Shown one piece after another: positions 38,301 to 49,826 of a stretch of DNA of 64,000 bases; position 1 is the stretch's first letter; every line of letters begins with the position of its first letter. The position numbers and the translations under genes were made by a program. The DNA is from Naganishia liquefaciens (taxonomy: Eukaryota > Basidiomycota > Tremellomycetes > Filobasidiales > Filobasidiaceae). The notes beneath the pieces are model-generated. The model ran no database searches and was not told the DNA's origin. It saw only the letters and a list, made by a program, of their open reading frames with translations. The DNA lies in assembly GCA_013423385.1 (NCBI GenBank), contig BLZA01000040.1:620001-684000 (forward strand). The letters run 5' to 3'.

Positions 38301-40052
38301 GCGACTCGGCGTCTGAACGATTGAAGATTGTACTCCCGGATGTCGCGATCGTTAAAGTAAACCCGCCCGCTTCCTTTGACTAATCCGCCGGGCGCAATGT
38401 CCATCGCCTTCTCCTCATCCAGAGGCGTACACGATTCCTTGAGCGTGAGCTGTTCTAGCTCCTGTCCTCTGGTCTGGGACTGCTCTACGGTCTCATCGCC
38501 CTCATTAACGATATTCGCGGTTTCCGGATCATATTCTCGTAGGAGTAAAGCGGCAATCGTTGACTTGCCAGATCCGGAAGGCCCCGCAACACCGGTCATT
38601 GTGCCCGCTTGAATTGTTACTGAAACGTCCTTGAGTATCGGGATATTCGGACGTGAAGGATATGCGAATGTGATACCTTCGAGCCTGTACGATGGACCAT
38701 GATCAAGGTTTGGAAGCTCGACACCGGTTTCATCGCGTACATCTACGTGAGGTACGCGCTCGATGTGTCGACGAAGCTTCCTGAACGAGATCATCGCATC
38801 CGATATGCTTTTGATTTGGGGTGTGACATTGGCCAGGGCAAATGTCAGCGCAACAAAGGAAAAGAGGGTAGCCATCACATTGCCGATCTCTGTTCCTTTG
38901 CGGACTAGCTTGGAACCGTACCAAAACGTCATGGCATTAACCAGGAAACATGCAAAGTTGGCCGACGAAGGCTCCAGAGATCGAACAAAGGATCGTTTGA
39001 ACCCCAATTTTTGCGACTGCTGGAGCCAATCGCTGTCGAGTCGTTCGATGAGGCTAGAGCCCATACCAAAAGACTGTACAATCCGGATGGAAGACAAGAT
39101 TTGCTCGATGAAAGAAGATGTCTGACCCTCCACATGGTCTGCGCGATCGCCAAAACACCCATTCGCCCAGCCGAGAAGACCGAACACTAGGACGAGGAAT
39201 GGAATGAAAGAGAAGAGTACTCCAGCGAGACTGACACTCGTCACGAAAGCCATCGAGATCGCCTGTAAGCGAGATGATTATACTGCTTAGCTAGGATCAC
39301 CACAGACATTCGGAGAACCTACAACGGCGACGGTGGAGAAAGTCCAGACCACAAAGCCCAGTTTTTCTCCAAAGGCGATACGGATTGCTTCGATATCCTT
39401 GCTGGCACGGGTGCTGATTTCTCCTGGACCAACGTTGTCGAAAAAGGCGGCATCCTGAACCAGGACCGAGGCAAAATACACGTGTCGTAGTCTTTCAGAC
39501 AGTGTTTGCGATGCCGCACGGACTGTTGACAGCGAGGATATCAGCTTGAGAGGGCAACGCAGACCGAATACACTCACAGAAAGCTACATATGACCAACTA
39601 CTAATGCCCAGCACGACCGCGATGATTGCAAAAATCCATGCCACCTGCGCGCCCCGTGCCTTCAGTTCACTCGGGGTCGCGTCGTCCGCATACATTCCGT
39701 TGATCCAGTAGCCACCCAGTAGGTTGGTAGCCGGGCCTACGGCTCCTGACAGTATAGCAGCGGAAGCTCCAATGGCGTAAAGGATGTATGGGTGAGACAG
39801 AATGTCTCGCCAAGTGACATTTGACGATCGGGCACGAAGGGGCGGAGCGAAGGAAAGCAGATAGAGTGCGAGGGGCAATGTCGAGCGATGGGGTTGTAAT
39901 TTTATGCTGCAAGCGTCGCCGCTTTGCGGGAGCAGGCTTGATGCATAGGGCAGGTCGACTGATTGACAGGGTTCCCTTAAGCCCTTTTCGTTTGTCGGTA
40001 GAGTCGACGCCTTCGACGAGTTTTCCGTCATGGGATTCACGTCAGAATCCAT
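35340..40052 (-). CDS. Full-length ABCB/Ste6-type ABC exporter
   Basis: This ATP-driven exporter (multidrug or a-factor-type peptide export) has the layout TMD1-NBD1-TMD2-NBD2. TMD1 contains [20 protein letters not shown] and [20 protein letters not shown], the usual ABCB intracellular loop. NBD1 has Walker [10 protein letters not shown], signature [15 protein letters not shown], Walker [14 protein letters not shown] and H-loop AHRLG. TMD2 has [23 protein letters not shown]2 has Walker [10 protein letters not shown], signature [15 protein letters not shown], Walker [12 protein letters not shown] (split by an intron) and AHRLS. NBD1 carries an acidic insertion of about 65 residues between Walker A and [15 protein letters not shown]. 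At least ten short introns occur. Both ATP sites look complete. The start is the Met of [14 protein letters not shown]; longer upstream frames lack support. Confidence 0.88.
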
Positions 40053-40883
40053 GATTGTGCTTGCAGAATGACCGGGCGTGACGTGAACCACTAACACACA
40101 GATTGAGACTTTGATTAAAGGGAACGATTGACTGACGTACGGGAAGCCGATACTGAGGGGGCAAAGAGAGTGATAAGGGATTTTAGCAGAGGCAGTCTGT
40201 GTGATTGTCAACGCACTGGATTCCTGGCTCTTATCGTTTGGTCCAGATCTCCTCAAATGTCCCGATTCTTGCTGTCAGGAGAAACGAGAGAAAGGAAGCC
40301 GTTTCTGGCACGCCATCTGATGGAAAATGATTGCAGAGGCTATTCGTGCAAAGGGAAATTCCCAATTTGAAGGAGGACTGAGGGAGGCCCAGCGATGAAA
40401 GGCGCTTCAGTCATGCCTCCTGTCTATCAGGGATAGGAGAACGCATCATGTTTCACATCATGGTTTTGGCCGAAAGGATGCTTGGCGGCCGCGACGAATG
40501 TTGAGACTTTGGGTCGAACGTGACAGCCCCCATAGGAGAATATGAGAGTTCTGGGTCGGCGTGCGTCCGAATCTCGTAAACGAATGAGACGTTCGTCAAT
40601 GGCGCCACTTGCAGACATACAGCGGTGATAGTACCAATGGCTTGACATCGCTCATTATGTTGCAGCTATCGTTGCTCATCAATTGCTCGCGATGTGATTC
40701 TCAAAGGTCTCGGAAGCAGAAGCGATCGAGAAATCACGGTCCATCCACCATCCTTTGCGCCGTACTCTCCTACTGTTAGATTGGTATCCATGACAATTCC
40801 ACTACATCTACGTTGTCTGCCGTGACTTTGACAAGGCGGACTGAAGAGGACATCCACTCAAGCACCCAGAAAACAGCCCCAAG
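40053..40883. other. Shared promoter region of ABC exporter and NAA10
   Basis: An 831-bp divergent spacer with no supported exon. It should contain the promoters of both flanking genes; I see no clear binding-site motif. Confidence 0.55.
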
Positions 40884-41637
40884 ATGGATATCCGTCAAGC
40901 AACGGTAACTGCCAACGAATCACCGTTCCACCCGCTTCTAGCTGATATTTCTTGTTCTCTCATCTAGGTCGATGACCTGCTCGGCATGCAGAATGCCAAC
41001 ATTCTCAACCTGCCAGAAAACTACACCTTCAAATACTGTGAGATTCGAGGTCGGGGGATCTTTTGGCACCGATATCTGACGCGCGATTTTTGATGCAGAC
41101 CTGTATCATGCCCTAACATGGCCCGAGCTATCATATGTCGCCGTCAGCCCAAAAGGCGAAATTGTGGGCTACATTCTCGCCAAGATGTAAGTGTACTTCC
41201 ACTACCCAAGGATTTACCAACTGATTTGCGGCTCGATCAGGGACGAGGAAGCCGTTGACACACCTTCTGGGCACGTTACCTCGATCTCGGTGCTTCGTCC
41301 GTACCGGCGCCTGGGTCTGGCAAACAAACTCATGCGTCAAAGCCGTAAGTTCCGGTGCTGCTTCATCCTCGTCTCATGCTCAGACGTGTTTCAGAGAAAT
41401 CTATGGCGACTCTGTACAATGCCGCGCATATCACGCTTCACGTACGAAAGTCAAATCGAGCGGCCATCAGTCTGTATCGAGATTCTCTGGGTTTCGAAGT
41501 GACAGGAGTGGAGAAGGGATACTGTGAGTCTCTTGTCTTCGCAAAGTCTTTCGCGGTCGAGCTCAAGTTTGCCATGTGTTCCAGATGCCGATGGGGAAGA
41601 TGCGTACCAGATGACGCTGAAATTCGACAAGGAGTAA
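40884..41637 (+). CDS. NAA10: NatA catalytic subunit Naa10/Ard1
   Basis: This GNAT-family enzyme acetylates N-terminal Ser, Ala, Thr and similar residues of nascent proteins on the ribosome together with Naa15. Exons give [20 protein letters not shown] and [10 protein letters not shown] (the substrate-binding LNLPENY motif), [20 protein letters not shown], then [20 protein letters not shown] with the acetyl-CoA motif [26 protein letters not shown] and [12 protein letters not shown], ending in a short [15 protein letters not shown] tail. The C-terminus is shorter than in animals, normal for fungi. Five introns of about 50-60 nt are present, the first only eight codons after the start. Confidence 0.9.
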
Positions 41638-41873
41638 AGGAATCGGTGGTACGATCGTACTCGGTAGCCTTTGCACTATTGTATTTATTTGATGGGCCAT
41701 TCGTGGGAGATAAAGGATCTGAGGTTTTAAAAGGAGGTTCCTCGACACACGCACGTGAAATGCGGTATAAAGGCCTCGTCTTTGACGGAGAGAGAGGAGC
41801 CCTATAACCAATCACTGAATATTCACAGTCCTCGCTCAGGCCCACACGCATCTCTGCCCGAAACTTGTTTTGG

Positions 41874-42284
41874 ATGGACGGCTCGATGCACTTTGCCTCG
41901 ACGACATCTAATTATGACGCAGCGGTTCTTCCGAGTCGTGAACGCATCCTCGACCTTTGTGCATCACACCTTGTGCCTGCGGTATCGGTCGCTGCCGAAC
42001 CGCCTATACCTGCAACCGAGCAAATCCCCCCTTGTCCTCTCCTGGCCTTACATGAGACCTTGACTAGCATCCAAACAAACCTATCCGACCCTCTGCGTTC
42101 GCTGCATCCGCAGCAGGGTCAAGAATCGTTGCACGAACTGGAGATGCGCGAGATGACGCGGGCTTTCAACGGCATGTTGTGTGGTGCGATCAGGCTGGTG
42201 CAAGAGAATGGTACGGACGGCCCGGAAGTGTTTGCGGTGCTCGAGCATGCCAAGGTGATTGTGGGCGATTGCAGCGAGCAGTGA
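41874..42284 (+). CDS. Small helical protein of unknown function
   Basis: A single frame of about 136 residues starts MDGSMHFASTTSNYDAAVLP and appears alpha-helical, with LHETLTSIQTNLSDPLRSLH and HELEMREMTRAFNGMLCGAI. Third-codon positions are rich in G and C as in other genes here, supporting real coding. No domain, signal or membrane segment is recognised. A Met three codons upstream is also possible. It follows NAA10 by 236 bp and is convergent with the SnoaL-like gene. Confidence 0.5.
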   Translation: MDGSMHFASTTSNYDAAVLPSRERILDLCASHLVPAVSVAAEPPIPATEQIPPCPLLALHETLTSIQTNLSDPLRSLHPQQGQESLHELEMREMTRAFNGMLCGAIRLVQENGTDGPEVFAVLEHAKVIVGDCSEQ

Positions 42285-42447
42285 TGACACATGTCCAAGC
42301 TGTTTCACTTCCCAAGGAACACGGCAAGAGTGACTGGACGGCCTGAGGTTACTTTATGTCATATTCTACAACCATTACTTGTTTTTCAAGTACTTTCTGT
42401 GAATTACATCTACATCTACAAACTGGCGCTATTCGCATAGTAGTGGC

Positions 42448-43348
42448 TTACTTCTGATCCTTGGGCGTAGAGTCCGTGACGGCGTGAACCAGGTTGGCCT
42501 GGAACTTCTTTCGGGCCTCCTGCAGCGAGCCCCAGAAACCATCCTGGGACATGGCGTTCTTGTTTCCGGCCCATTCTTCCTCGTGTCTAGGCGTCCAAAA
42601 GATCAGCTTTGAGCTCCTCTGACGGGGAGAGCGACATACCGGAGGATGAGGTTGGTTGCCGGATCACGGTGGAAGGTGATCTTGGAATCGACCGTCTTCT
42701 GGGAGCCGACGCCCTTGAAGTGGTATTCCTGCGTCAACGAGATTTGCAATGAGGGAGGTTTCTGAAGAAGAGGGAGAGGTCAACGGGTTTTAGGCTAATC
42801 ACTCTAGAGGCCGACTTACGACTTCGGGGTTATCCAGAACTCGGACGGCTCGGGTGTAGCTTTTGCTAAAGATCGAAGGCATGGCGCTGCAGGTGACTTA
42901 TTAGCAGAGAATGCAAGAAACGCGAACTAAAGCGCACTTGAACTGGCTCTTCAACTTCTCCAGACCCTCGGCGATACCGATGGGGTCCGAAAAAACGGCA
43001 GACTTGTCGTAATGGGCATAGGCTGAAGAGACGGGGTTGAGTTGGTCTATAAGAGATCAAGTGTTAGCTTCCGGCTTTCCTTTGCAACATCGACTCGACC
43101 AGGTATGAATCGCACAATCATGTCAGGAACCGAAGCTACTCACAAAGCTGCAAAACATCATCAATCAACGCCTTCTCCTCGTCTGTCGGCTGCCTCTCCT
43201 GCAAGCCAAACGTCGGGGCATTCTCATTGATCGCCGCGGACGGGTCGAGCGAACTGCCTCCTCGGGATGCGGACATGGTGCGAACTGCTTGCGGTGTCGT
43301 GTAGAGCCTGAGCGGTCGAAGGGTACGGGTAGTACGGGTAAATGACAT
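42448..43348 (-). CDS. SnoaL-like (NTF2-fold) protein, probably mitochondrial
   Basis: The N-terminus (MSFTRTTRTLRPLRLYTTPQ) is Arg/Thr-rich with no acidic residue and fits a mitochondrial presequence. Downstream exons read YAHYDKSAVFSDPIGIAEGL, ARVLDNPE-like VRVLDNPEKPPSLQI, EYHFKGVGSQKTVDSKITFH and RHEEEWAGNK, the hallmark strands of the SnoaL-like/DUF2358 group found in many fungi, which have an NTF2-like cone fold and mostly unknown function. Four or five short introns interrupt it. An upstream in-frame extension to 43615 has poor character and would bury the presequence, so I start at 43348. Confidence 0.7.
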
Positions 43349-44099
43349 TTGATGCGGTATGATGCTCGGGGGCCCAGACAATTCAGCCTGGCTGACACTA
43401 TATACTTTGTCGGCGACGGTGATGGCCAGATCGAGATCGAGTGAGTCATGCCGGGGGGTCCTGCTGACGTCATGTCCTCCGCCCGAGGTCGGGCTGTCAC
43501 GTGCTTTGGCGATTCCCGCTGGATTCCAGTCGCCCGTCTCCCCTATCGGCACTGAGAGAATCGCAGGGGTTACGGCAGCCGTTTCAGCAGAAGCACAGTC
43601 GAGAAGCTGTTTCAAGTTGATCCCTGTACCGCCATTGATGGTTGCGTTCTTCCCTATCAGCCAATACTCGGTCTTGCACCCAAAAGTATCACCGCTCAGC
43701 TTTACTCGAGGCTGTTTCTTGGCTCAAGTGCATGCGAACAGGATTATCTATTCTAATGAAATTCGCTGTACATTGACACCTGATTATCTGCAACACGGGA
43801 AACTATTTTGTTCTTGGCCGACCGAAAAGCAGCCTTCACTCTTGAAAGAACCCAAGATCCAAGCATCTCCTTCCTTTCGCAGCAAAAGCTGTCTTATAGG
43901 TCCCGTTATACCGACTCAAAGGGATAAAACTCCCTGTGTTCCAGATCGTTGGCATGCGACTTGTCTTCTGACTCGATCAATTCATCAGGGTCGAGAGACA
44001 ACGCGCTTCATCGATTGAACCTCTAGGGCCCTAGGTTGCAAGCCGGCGGGTGCGCCATACCGGTGCCTCACCCCAAGTCATTGCCTTTTCCGCGCTCAG
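43349..44099. other. Intergenic region
   Basis: A 750-bp divergent spacer between the SnoaL-like gene and the single-pass membrane protein. Open frames here overlap without coding character. Confidence 0.5.
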
Positions 44100-45242
44100 A
44101 TGGAATTAATGGACGTAGAACAGTTCGCGGAACCTATCTTCCCTCGTCCATCTTTAGACCTGGACGTACCGGAAGACTTCTCGTCCAGCGGAACCTCCAT
44201 TACGAGTTTCCTAGTGTCTACTTCTAGGAGTTCGTCTGCTGGGCGCACGAAGAATAGCGAAGAGATTACATCGCTCAGGACAAGTACAGCGCCTGGTCAT
44301 CGTCAGCAAGGGATACCGACTGGTGTCTCTCATTCGTTGTCAGAGGACAATGCCTCTGAGTATTTGTCCACTACCCGGGCTAATGTGACGCCAAACTCGG
44401 AGTCGCGAACAGTGACATCCGACTCACGAGACTCTTCTTCCCCTCCGACCCCTCCGACAAGGACTTCTTGGATTCCCGTTTCAAGCAGAGTGTCTTCTTC
44501 CCGAAATCGAGTGACGTCTGCAAAGATACTTACGGCAGCTGATCCGTCATTCGCTGGCAAACCCTCGGTGACAACGCCGTCATCGGAAGCCCCAACGTCC
44601 ACGACAAGCACTACCGACACTACGATTTGTACGTTTCGAGGTGGCGAGGCTTGAGTCAAGCTAAAGGTGATGTTCTTCTCTTTTCTCAGTCCCCAATATG
44701 CTCGCCAGCGGTCTTTCAGCGAGACCTACCGATACCTCATCTACCTCGGCGCCTTCATCGGAGCCCATTGACGCTGCATCTTTGAAGTACAAAAGCACCG
44801 CCGCTACAGGTAAGGTTACAGGTCACCTAGCTTGCTGGATGATGCACCTTCTTTCCGTTATATGCTGACGTGCGGCCCCGGTAGCTATCGTCGTCGGAAG
44901 CGTGTTTGGCGCTTTCCTCCTGCTCTTCTTGATCTTGGTCTATGGCGGGAAACGCAGCACGTATTGTCGGAAACGGAAAGAAGAACAGCGCCGAAAGTAT
45001 GGAAAGCCATGACATCCCAGTGATTTCAAGTGCGCTGCAACTGCAGGAATGCGGGAGCGCTTTTTGACCGCCCTGGATTCGACTGGATTCAATATTCCTC
45101 CTCCAGCATGGGCGGTGACTGGCATGACAGAGTCAATGACGAGAAAGAGCTCAACTTTTCGCCGACTCCGAGTAATCGCGACCGCGTGGTTGGGTTTTTG
45201 GGAATCAAATGTATCGAATCCCCCGATAAGCCTCGCCAGTGA
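44100..45242 (+). CDS. Second single-pass membrane protein, short cytoplasmic tail
   Basis: About 180 residues of Ser/Thr/Pro-rich sequence (for example SSPPTPPTRTSWIPVSS and TPSSEAPTSTTSTTDTT) precede one transmembrane helix AIVVGSVFGAFLLLFLILVY and a basic GGKRSTYCRKRKEEQRR stop-transfer. A 50-nt intron just after that (GTATGG donor, CTGCAG acceptor) joins to a 66-residue tail with FDRPGFDWIQYSSSSMGGDW. Two further introns lie in the ectodomain part. As in the gene at 31973-34422 there is no obvious signal peptide at the first Met, so an upstream exon or type III insertion is possible. The two proteins share layout, not clear sequence similarity. Confidence 0.55.
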
Positions 45243-45627
45243 TAATACAGATGTCTAAAGGCTGTTTCTAGACAACATGTCGGGCGATAGTAGCGCTGGA
45301 CTCTCTAGGACCGACTGCGAAGAATGGCGGATTCTCAGAAGCCCGACTAGGAAGTAGCTCTCGAGCCGGCTCACTGGGCGCGCCTTTTGCATCCGCGGTA
45401 TGACGTGTGTTGCCCCCCCTCCGGCATTCGATTCCCTGGTCGACACCCGGGCGACGACGGTCGTGGAGAGCGGCAGGACAGGGCATCCGCCAATGGCAAG
45501 CATGTCGCTGACAAGAAGCCCCCTAAGAGCGTCGACGCTTGCGCGCGCCCGACGTCTGATCCCCACATTCACGTTTCACGCTCGCACAATTCCCCCGGCG
45601 CAACCCATCGTTACCACACGACGAACC

Positions 45628-46417
45628 ATGTCTTCCGGCCACATTCACAACACCAACGCCGCGTGCTGCTCGATTCCTCCCGTCGAGAGCGAGTACAAGC
45701 CCAAGGGCTCGTACCAAAAGGTTGGATCCTTTGACAAGGCTTACGTCGTAAGTACCGGGCACATATTGTCGCCTTTTGTACGTCTGATGCCAACGCTTTG
45801 CCTTTCCCCCGCAGATCGGCGACTCCAAGACGCACGCGTTGATCTGCATCTATGATATTTTCGGCTACTGGCCTCAAACGGAACAAGGCGCCGATATCCT
45901 GAGCAAGACACTCGACGGGACCAAGGTCGTCATGCCCGATTTCTTGCAGGGCAAGCCTTGGCCCGTGGACAAGTTCCCGCCCAAGACGGACGAGGAAAAG
46001 GAGAAGCTGCAGCAGTTTTTCGGGACGACGTGAGTGGTTCCCGGTAATGTAAGGCATCCGGTGCGCCTTGGGCTGATAGGCTTTGTAGGGCGAACCCGCA
46101 GGAACGATTAAAGGAGACCGTCGAGGTTGCCAAGGCCTTGCAGGGCGAGGGATACACCTCGATCGGCCTTTACGGATTCTGCTGCAAGTGTCTTGTGTAA
46201 CTTGAGCCGCGTCTCAGCTCACGTGTTCTGCTTTTTGACGAATTCCTCGCTCGATACTCTGACATTGAAATCACAGGGGGAGGAAAGGTCGCCATGCTCG
46301 CCGGTTCTCACTCGGACCTCTTCACCGGAATCAGCATCGTCCACCCTGCCATGCTCGACGTCAAGGACGTCGACGGTCTTGCCGTACCCCTCGCTCTCTA
46401 CCCCTCCAAGGTGAGCC

Positions 46418-46454
<37 letters not shown>

Positions 46455-46776
46455 TTCGTCCGCAGCCCGTGCAAGCATCGCGCCTGACCCGTTTTCCGGC
46501 GCAACAGGACGAACCCGCGGACGAGGTTGAAAAGATCGTCAAGGCGCTCGAGGGCAAGCCGTTTTCATCCAAAAACGAGCACAAGACGTATCCCAACATG
46601 TGCGTTTTTGCTTGCCACCTCCTTGTCGTGTTTCTCAGGGGTAGCTGACCCAATGTATGACCAGGCACCACGGGTGGGCCGCCGCTCGCGCGGATCTGAA
46701 GAACGCTGAGAACAAAAAAGAGTACGAGGACGTCTACTCGCGCATTGCGGCGTTTTTCAAGGGCTTGCAAAAGTGA
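45628..46776 (+). CDS. Dienelactone hydrolase family protein (Aim2-like)
   Basis: This alpha/beta-hydrolase family opens cyclic dienelactones in aromatic degradation, though fungal Aim2-type members are usually of unknown substrate. Exons read MSSGHIHNTNAACCSIPPVE, ALICIYDIFGYWPQTEQGAD, VVMPDFLQGKPWPVDKFPPK, then GLYGFCCGGGK (nucleophile Cys elbow), VHPAMLDVKDV, and MHHGWAAARADL with the catalytic His. The Asp is probably in DEPADE. Six introns occur; the one at 46411-46507 contains 36 consecutive C. An in-frame Met at 45493 would add a basic, Arg-rich leader of 45 residues (MASMSLTRSPLRASTLARAR...), which looks like a mitochondrial presequence, so two start sites may give two locations. Confidence 0.85.
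46419..46454 (+). repeat. Run of 36 C inside an intron
   Basis: A pure C tract begins eight bases after the donor of the fifth intron-like gap of the dienelactone hydrolase gene. Exact length is likely unstable in sequencing. Confidence 0.9.
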
Positions 46777-47728
46777 AGGCGCGCGACGGCCGGCGAGGAG
46801 GCAAGTCGAGCGCGGCTGTGAGAGGGGACCGCGATGCGGCGTATGGACGCTGCAGCCTCTGCCTTGATCCGTCATCCAAGAAAGAAAGAAACCGATGGAA
46901 CAAACCGTTGTAGTCCTAGTTATTGAATGAAACGATGCGAGAGCATGAAAGGACAGGTACAAAAGAACAAGTTGCGCGCGTGACTTTGCGCTAGCGTTTT
47001 CATCTTTCCAAGCCGGCTTTTGTGGACAGACGACGCATGTTCCCGATGCCGGGGCATGAACTCGCCACCTAGAGTCGACGATCGACTGTATAGATCATTC
47101 GTCATGGCGAGCGCCAAGATTCCACTCGGCCCCAGGGACGCTGGAACTGCCGGCACGCTGGAACTGCCGGCACGCACACGATAGACGCTTCCGCCCATGG
47201 AAAGTCATACAGCTACATATGCGCCGATCAAAATGTGGGATCCTCACTGGACATGTTGAATGAGACAAGATACAAAAGTACAGATTGCATCTCCGTGTAA
47301 GATTCCCGACACGCGAGTAGTGTCCGAAAATGATCGCCCGGAGGACGGGCTCCGCACGCGGACGAGAATGTAACGTCGTGCCCAATGCCGGCCGCAGACG
47401 GCACGCAACACCCCTTATTCCTCCGGGGCCAGGACCGTCGCTCTCTGCCATTGGCGAAACGCTCCCCCCGCGGCGTATCGCCCGGCCAAGGAAAAAGGCA
47501 GGGGCCGGAGAGGGGGGCGCGCGGGGGCGGGGAAAACCGGGACCGCCGTTGTCCGAGCAGCGCAAAGACGGCGGGTCCGACATGAGCGAGGGATTCGAGG
47601 GGTATCATCGCGAGCGCGCCGCTGGGTGCGGCGTACGGGTGTCGGGTGTGGCGGGTTCCCTTGGGCGGGGTGGCGTTGCGTCCGCGCCATAGGGAGGGGG
47701 GCCTGCCGCCGCAGCGAAGAAGAAACTC
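46777..47728. other. Intergenic region between convergent genes
   Basis: About 950 bp with overlapping frames on both strands but no coherent protein. It includes a 17-bp tandem repeat at 47139-47172. Confidence 0.5.
47139..47172. repeat. Two-copy 17-bp tandem repeat
   Basis: Two perfect adjacent copies of cgctggaactgccggca (47139-47155 and 47156-47172) in non-coding DNA. Confidence 0.9.
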
Positions 47729-48590
47729 CTATTTGGCGGTAGTGCCCGACGTCACCTGCATCACACTCTGGTCAAGCAACACCCCAAGCGTGCGCTTGTA
47801 TTCCTCCTGCAGGGCTTCTACGAGGCGGCGGGGGGGGGGGGGGGAATTTCTGTGAGCTGAAACTCGGGGTGTGGGGCCAGAGGGACGGGGGTGGGGGACG
47901 TACGTGTCTGAGCGAGCGCGGCGCGGTATTTCGCGTTGGCGGCGGTGAGGTCGCTTTGCATTGCGTCGATGCGATTTGTCTGTTTCCGCAACGAGGGGGT
48001 TTAGATGTGTGGTGTGGGGCGGGGCGGGGCCAAGGGAGAGGGAGGACGTACGATCGTTTGGGCGTCTTCCGGCGATGGCATGACGTCGATCAATACTTGG
48101 ACTTGTTTCGCACGCTGTACGAATTCCCCAACGAGCTGGATTTTATGTTCTGCGCGCACGCGGCTTTATCAGTGGCTACGTTCATCCCGCAGAACGTCGA
48201 GTGACACACGTTCAAATTCCTCGGACGAGAGGGTGTTTACTTTTTCCCGGTCGCGTTTTGTTTCAGCGGGAGGGTAGACGGTCGGGTCGTGTGGCAAGAG
48301 CGGGGTAAGCTTGGTGAGATCCTCGAGCGCTTTGTGGGTTTGTTTGATGAGCTGTGGGGGCGCGGAGGGCCAATCTGGTTGAGGATCATGGTTGTTGGAG
48401 GCAAGGAGAGGATGCGTACGGAGAGGATCCCATCTTGCAGCTATTACCGCAAAGGCGCGAGTCAATCAGGAAACCGTATCAAAGCGCGAGAAAATCTCCC
48501 GGCGACGTACTTGCGTGACCCGATCCTGCGCCGGCCGGGGCCTTTCATCAGCTGGACCCCATCCCTACATGTGCGCGGGGGACATACCAT
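47729..48590 (-). CDS. MED21: Mediator subunit Med21
   Basis: Med21 (Srb7) is a helical subunit of the Mediator middle module and pairs with Med7. The clearest part is HKIQLVGEFVQRAKQVQVLI followed by DVMPSPEDAQ and TNRIDAMQSDLTAANAKYRA, then ALQEEYKRTLGVLLDQSV, matching the Med21 KAKQIE-LI and coiled-coil region. At the N-terminus DRVTQ and LQDGIL are the family start (M-DR-TQLQD), provided the ATG at 48588-48590 is followed at once by an intron. The exon between LQDGIL and PPQLIKQTHKALEDLTKL does not join in frame in any way I found, so that splice is unresolved. The last intron contains a run of 15 C on the coding strand. Confidence 0.6.
47830..47844 (-). repeat. Run of 15 C (coding strand) in the last MED21 intron
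   Basis: A homopolymer just before the TCGTAG acceptor of the intron. Confidence 0.85.
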
Positions 48591-49826
48591 CTCGTTTGAC
48601 GCTTCCTCGCACAGCGCGTCCATCGTCTCTGGGTTTCCGTGGCTTGCATCGATCCCAAGAGTCAACAGGACGAGGCTGATCTCATCCTCGCCCGCTTGGG
48701 TGCGGAAGCTATTCTGGGCAGAAAACGCGTCACGTGATGCCCGTGGAGGGTTCGATTGCAAGGCGAGGGAGGATTTTGCATATATAGCGCGCTCAAGGGG
48801 GGGAAACGCGGGTGGAATGGGCAGTGTGGGCAGCATCGACGCACGAGGTAAGCATCTCTTCCGTATTCTTCCCCTCTTTCCCATCCCATCCCCCTCCCCC
48901 TCCCCCTCTCCCCATCAATGATGATTCACATGCTGTGCACCAGTCTCGAGGTTGCGACTGTTGAAGACAAAACCATCCAAATAGGCTGCCGGGAAGTTAC
49001 GCTCCCGGTGTGCCGCCCATCTGATATCCCCCTCGCTCTTCGAATTGATCCGTGTAGGAAATTAAAAGAGGAAGCTGATTTTTTGGTTGGTTTCTATAGG
49101 GTCGAGTTCCGAGATGGCTGTTTGTTCGAGGATATGCTGTGTTGCGCTGGACGTATGGGCTTGGAATGATAAATATGGACATTCTTTCCTTTGTTGCGAC
49201 GATCACTTTGATCCATGCTCTTCATGCATTGCTGGGCCAATGAAACACGCTCGACTAGTCTCGCAGGTTCCCGACTTGCCCGACCTTGCATCAGAGTTCC
49301 CCATGAGCCACATTGCGACCCTCGTCGCCAAATGCCAATCATACAGCCAGTCTTCTGCTTATCCCTTCTGGGTCATTTCACTTTCGACGCGCGGACCCTC
49401 CTTTCAATGAGCTACCCAAGACGATGCAATATGGCACCAACGCTGTCAATCCTTCGGTACGGCGTCATCAGTCCAGTTCAGCTCATCGTCCCGTCTCCGG
49501 CGAACATGGTACAGCTGCGTAATGATGGGTAGCATTCGTATTCGGTATACAACCGGGGGGTGCTCACAAAGTCTACATCTTTACAACGTGGAAGAAAAGT
49601 AATGGAACGACGAGATGAACTAATGGAACGACGAGATGAACGGAAGAGAGGGAGCGAGATGAAACGAGACGAAAAGTGATGAAACAGAGTCCGGTTCGAG
49701 TAATGATTGAAACGCCCTCCACAGCGCGGGATGTTGCGCGAATGAATGGTATGAGACCGGGGGTTTTCGGATGCTGCTTGACGGTCTCGGTCGATCAGCC
49801 GCACGTCCCACGACAGCCATCGAGGG
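48591..49826. other. Intergenic region upstream of MED21
   Basis: More than 1.2 kb with no supported gene. A minus-strand frame just upstream of the MED21 ATG (about 48593-48700) reads protein-like and might be an upstream coding extension. A CCCTCC-rich stretch (48880-48915) and the 21-bp tandem repeat at 49600 are the only other structure. Confidence 0.45.
49600..49641. repeat. Two-copy 21-bp perfect tandem repeat
   Basis: Two identical adjacent units beginning taatggaacgacgag (49600-49620, 49621-49641). Confidence 0.9.

Noticed and set aside
46219-46962. 247-codon minus-strand frame with a poly-glycine tract
   Set aside because: It crosses exons and the C36 intron of the dienelactone hydrolase gene in antisense.
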